A program made the translations under genes and the position numbers. DNA of 8,679 nt from Bacteroidetes bacterium UBA4408 (GTDB lineage: Bacteria > Bacteroidota > Bacteroidia > UBA4408): positions 1-8,679 of the forward strand of contig DGQS01000131.1 of assembly GCA_002389785.1 (NCBI GenBank), in the 5' to 3' direction. Shown piece by piece: positions 6,627-8,679 of the stretch. The stretch's first letter is position 1. The number at the start of each line of letters is the position of its first letter. The notes under the pieces are model-generated. The model saw only the letters and a list, made by a program, of their open reading frames with translations. It was not told where the DNA came from and did not search any database.

Positions 6627-7524
6627 TTGCGGATACTGATTTAATGCTTACTTCTTCTAACACACTAAATTGAATTTTATCTCCTAAAATTAAGGGGTAA
6701 TTTACCGGAAGATGTCCGGATGGAAATCCAAAACAAATTGGAAAATCAAATTCTTTCACAGCATCTAAAATTATTTCTTCAGGGCTTTTTCCAAAAGGAA
6801 TTAAATTATCTTTCATATCACTCATGCCGCCAACAATCAATCCGGCTAGCTTAGCTAATTTTCCGGCGCGTTTCAAGCTTTGCAGCATGCGGTCGATATG
6901 GTATAAATATTCATCTAAATCCTCTAAAAAGAGAATTTTTCCATCTGTATCACTATCGCTTATTGAACCAAGTAATGAATAAATTATGGATAAATTTCCA
7001 CCTATTATTATCCCTTCCGATTCACCTTTGCGATTCATCGGATGAGCCGCCACTGTGTATTGCTGCGTGCCCTCAAACAACCTGCTCTTAATTTTTTTCA
7101 GCACTTCCTCCGGCGTTTTCTGAAAGTTAAAAGCCATTGGACTATGCAAAGTGGCTATTCCAAAATTCTTCTCAAGATGTGCGTGTAATACAGTAATATC
7201 ACTAAAACCAATAATCCATTTAGGATTTTTTGTAAGGGCATAAAAATTAATTGCATCAACAATCCTTACCGTTCCGTATCCTCCTCTTGCAAACAAAATT
7301 GCTTTTATACTTTCGTCATTTATTGCTTTTTGCAAATCGTTCGTTCGTTGCAAATCATTGCCGGCAAATTGATTGAATTGAGCAAATAAATTGTCGCCAA
7401 ACTCCACAATTAATCCCCAACTTTTAAGTACTTCAACAGCTGAATTAACTTCTTCCGGAAGTACTTTCCTTGCACTCGAAATGAGCATTACTCTATCACC
7501 CTGTTTTAATCTTGGAGGCATCAT
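6613..7524 (-). CDS. ldcA: LD-carboxypeptidase, peptidase family S66
   Basis: A protein of 303 residues, the normal length for family S66. These enzymes remove the terminal D-alanine from muropeptide tetrapeptides during peptidoglycan recycling. The catalytic triad can be placed: nucleophile S108 in WIIGFSDIT (103-111), E201 in LFLEDLDEY (198-206), and H271 in FGFPSGHLP (265-273). The conserved FARGGYGTVRI at 78-88 and GGNLSI at 175-180 are also present. No signal peptide is seen, fitting a cytosolic recycling enzyme. Two ATG codons lie in tandem at 7519-7524 and either could initiate; PPRLKQGDRV then begins the conserved N-terminal strand. A -7 promoter element lies 18 nt upstream, and the gene is the first of the likely five-gene operon. 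It overlaps yraN by 14 nt. Some S66 members instead cleave microcin C-like compounds, but the neighbours give no hint of that. Confidence 0.92.
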   Translation of the reverse strand: MMPPRLKQGDRVMLISSARKVLPEEVNSAVEVLKSWGLIVEFGDNLFAQFNQFAGNDLQRTNDLQKAINDESIKAILFARGGYGTVRIVDAINFYALTKNPKWIIGFSDITVLHAHLEKNFGIATLHSPMAFNFQKTPEEVLKKIKSRLFEGTQQYTVAAHPMNRKGESEGIIIGGNLSIIYSLLGSISDSDTDGKILFLEDLDEYLYHIDRMLQSLKRAGKLAKLAGLIVGGMSDMKDNLIPFGKSPEEIILDAVKEFDFPICFGFPSGHLPVNYPLILGDKIQFSVLEEVSIKSVSANGNS

Positions 7525-7542
7525 ACAAAAAAAGTTTTACTG

Positions 7543-7550
7543 CAAATATA
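7543..7550 (-). promoter_or_regulatory. Bacteroidota-type -7 element before ldcA
   Basis: The minus strand reads TATATTTG, an exact TAnnTTTG match, ending 18 nt before the upstream ATG of ldcA. A loose -33 candidate, TTTCGG (7572-7577), lies 21 nt further upstream. The spacing to the start codon resembles that of the element before the lipoprotein gene (16 nt), which supports both. Confidence 0.5.
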
Positions 7551-7578
7551 AAATCCTATACACTAAGTTTACCGAAAT

Positions 7579-7620
7579 AAAAAAGCCCTTCATTCTTACT
7601 AAAAATGAAGGGCTTTTTTT
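7579..7620 (-). terminator. Strong, bidirectional hairpin terminator
   Basis: Arms at 7581-7594 and 7604-7617 pair perfectly over 14 bp (core agcccttcatt / aatgaagggct) around a 9-nt loop. T-tracts lie on both exits: TTTTTTT at 7614-7620 on the plus strand, and TTTTTT at 7584-7579 on the minus strand. It lies 15 nt after the stop codon of the T9SS protein on the minus strand, which it should terminate. It also insulates the ldcA promoter just downstream. Confidence 0.92.
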
Positions 7621-7635
7621 AAGCAAAAACTAGTA

Positions 7636-8679
7636 TTATTCAACTACGAACTTCACTCGTTTAACATTTGCTCCCATGCGCGCTTCAGCTAGATAAATAC
7701 CTTTTGTAAAAGTATATTCCGGCTTAACAACAAAGTTATTTTTATCGGCAAATTGACCTGAATTAGCATAAACTTTTTTACCCATCAAATCAAAAATAGC
7801 AAACTCCACATTCGCACCAATATCTTCAAATCCACTAATTTCAATTGATACTTCTTGATCTAGTGTAGATGGATTTGGGAAAACAGAAAGAGTAAATTCC
7901 TGTACCGGTGCATCTAAGGTTACTTCTTCATTCTCTTTAAATGCATAACGAGGAACTGTACCCGGTGTTACAATGGTACAAGCAGGCCCATAAGCACTCC
8001 AAGTTCCACCGGCATAGTAGGCTACTTCTACAGTGTAAGTTGAATTGGCCAACATATTTTGTTGTCCACAGCATAGTAAAGTCCAAGAAAATCTCCAATC
8101 AGTTAATGAAGAGTTACGTGTAAAGACTTTAGAATAGGAAGCTGGTCCTGTAATTTTATAGCGATAATTGCTTGCACCTGCTATCGCTACACAGTTAACA
8201 GCACTTGAGAAAGTGGGTAAAGCATAGTTTGAACAAAATGCCGGTTGTAGCGAGGTAAGCGGTGCCGAAGGAGTAGTAATGGTACAAACATTTCCATAGG
8301 TACCCCAAATTCCTCCTACGAGTGCCCTAACTTCTACATTGTAAGTAGTTGAATATTGTGCTGCAAAGCTAGCAGGCAACCAAGTTAATCGATAATCTGT
8401 ACTTGAGTTGTTGCGGTATGCTTCATAAGAATAGGATAAAGCAGTATTCGTAAATCGATATTGATAATTGGATGCTCCGCTTACCGGAACGCAAGTAAAT
8501 GCAGTCGACATAGCAGGTAACACAGTTGCACAATCACTCAATTGTGTACTTGGGAAAGGTCCAACGGTTACCGGACAAGCTGCTCCATAGGGTCCCCAAA
8601 TTCCACCAACAAATGCAGCTACCGAAATGGAATAAGTGGTCGCAAATTGTACACCGGGAGCCCATTTTAAGCGGAAATC
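7636..8679 (-). CDS. T9SS cargo protein with ~100-residue beta repeats, N-terminus outside window
   Basis: The frame stays open to the right edge, giving 347 visible residues and a TAA stop at 7636-7638. A TTG at 8539-8541 is internal, because the repeat pattern continues upstream of it. Residues 1-40 are the end of one repeat, about 46-138 a full repeat, and about 143-238 another. Each contains C-V/A-x-V/I-x-GASNY, then D-[FYW]-R-[LF]-x-W, then a closing G-x-W-x-x-YG-x-x-C. The fold is probably Ig- or fibronectin-III-like. Residues from about 260 to the end form a complete T9SS type A sorting domain: LSVFPNPS, then VEFAIFDLMGKKVY, then FTKGIYLAEARMGANVKRVKFVVE. The protein is thus exported and then cleaved or anchored at the surface by the T9SS. 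The missing part may hold more repeats or an enzyme domain, so function is unknown. A strong terminator follows. Confidence 0.9.
   Translation of the reverse strand, partial: DFRLKWAPGVQFATTYSISVAAFVGGIWGPYGAACPVTVGPFPSTQLSDCATVLPAMSTAFTCVPVSGASNYQYRFTNTALSYSYEAYRNNSSTDYRLTWLPASFAAQYSTTYNVEVRALVGGIWGTYGNVCTITTPSAPLTSLQPAFCSNYALPTFSSAVNCVAIAGASNYRYKITGPASYSKVFTRNSSLTDWRFSWTLLCCGQQNMLANSTYTVEVAYYAGGTWSAYGPACTIVTPGTVPRYAFKENEEVTLDAPVQEFTLSVFPNPSTLDQEVSIEISGFEDIGANVEFAIFDLMGKKVYANSGQFADKNNFVVKPEYTFTKGIYLAEARMGANVKRVKFVVE
7966..8679 (-). repeat. Three ~97-102-residue repeats in the T9SS cargo protein (first one partial)
   Basis: Visible units are encoded at about 8560-8679 (partial), 8266-8544 and 7966-8253. 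Period marks are the closing YG-x-x-C at residues 31, 128 and 230, and GASNY at 68 and 168. Conserved cysteines in each unit could form a disulfide. The segment between the W of D-x-R-x-x-W and the next TY varies in length and content. In the last unit it carries an extra CC pair (residues 203-204). Confidence 0.85.

Larger units (their letters stand above)
2658..7524 (-). other. Probable five-gene operon ldcA-yraN-rluB-GH3-lysE
   Basis: Five genes on one strand are separated by -14, 50, 43 and 12 nt, with no hairpin-plus-U-tract in any gap. A promoter-like element lies before the first gene, directly after the terminator of the preceding T9SS gene. The last gap before the next gene widens to 176 nt, with a new promoter-like element. 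Internal promoters, for example before GH3, cannot be excluded. Confidence 0.6.

Noticed and set aside
7391..7633. Plus-strand open frame of 80 codons over the ldcA start and the terminator
   Set aside because: It runs through a strong terminator hairpin and is antisense to the conserved ldcA N-terminus; no supporting motif.
8539..8541. TTG as a start codon for the right-hand T9SS protein
   Set aside because: The same frame stays open for 46 further codons to the window edge and encodes the end of another repeat (D-F-R-L-K-W and YG-x-x-C), so the gene starts outside the window.

Overview
The window looks like chromosomal DNA from a member of the Bacteroidota. The evidence is two proteins carrying C-terminal Type IX secretion (T9SS) type A sorting sequences, AT-rich intergenic DNA, start codons without a clear Shine-Dalgarno sequence, and two upstream matches to the Bacteroidota -7 promoter element TAnnTTTG. 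I cannot place it below phylum. Every gene I can support lies on the minus strand, so transcription runs from high to low coordinates. No tRNA, rRNA, CRISPR array, insertion sequence or phage gene was seen.

Right end (7636-8679): the C-terminal part of a secreted, repeat-rich T9SS cargo protein. Its start lies outside the window. A strong, nearly symmetrical hairpin terminator follows its stop codon.

Centre (2658-7524): a tight run of five genes in the order LD-carboxypeptidase (murein tetrapeptide recycling), YraN (UPF0102 nuclease-like), RsuA/RluB-type rRNA pseudouridine synthase with a long disordered N-terminal tail, GH3-family acyl-adenylate/amide synthetase, and a LysE-family amino-acid exporter. 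Gaps are -14, 50, 43 and 12 nt, and a TAnnTTTG match precedes the first gene, so an operon is likely. The first three are housekeeping genes. The last two are separated by only 12 nt, which suggests that a GH3 amino-acid conjugate, or the free amino acid, may be the substrate of the exporter. That link is inference.

Left part (1-2481): a small lipoprotein of unknown function with its own promoter-like element and terminator. A 413-nt non-coding gap with several inverted repeats follows. Last comes a long secreted protein built from two tandem copies of a roughly 228-residue DUF4397-type unit; it runs off the left edge just inside its T9SS sorting domain.

Overall this is a housekeeping cassette flanked by cell-surface or secreted proteins. 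The points most worth a second look are the GH3-LysE pair, the internal duplication in the DUF4397 protein, the hairpin-rich leader of that gene, and the RPV-K repeat tail on the pseudouridine synthase.
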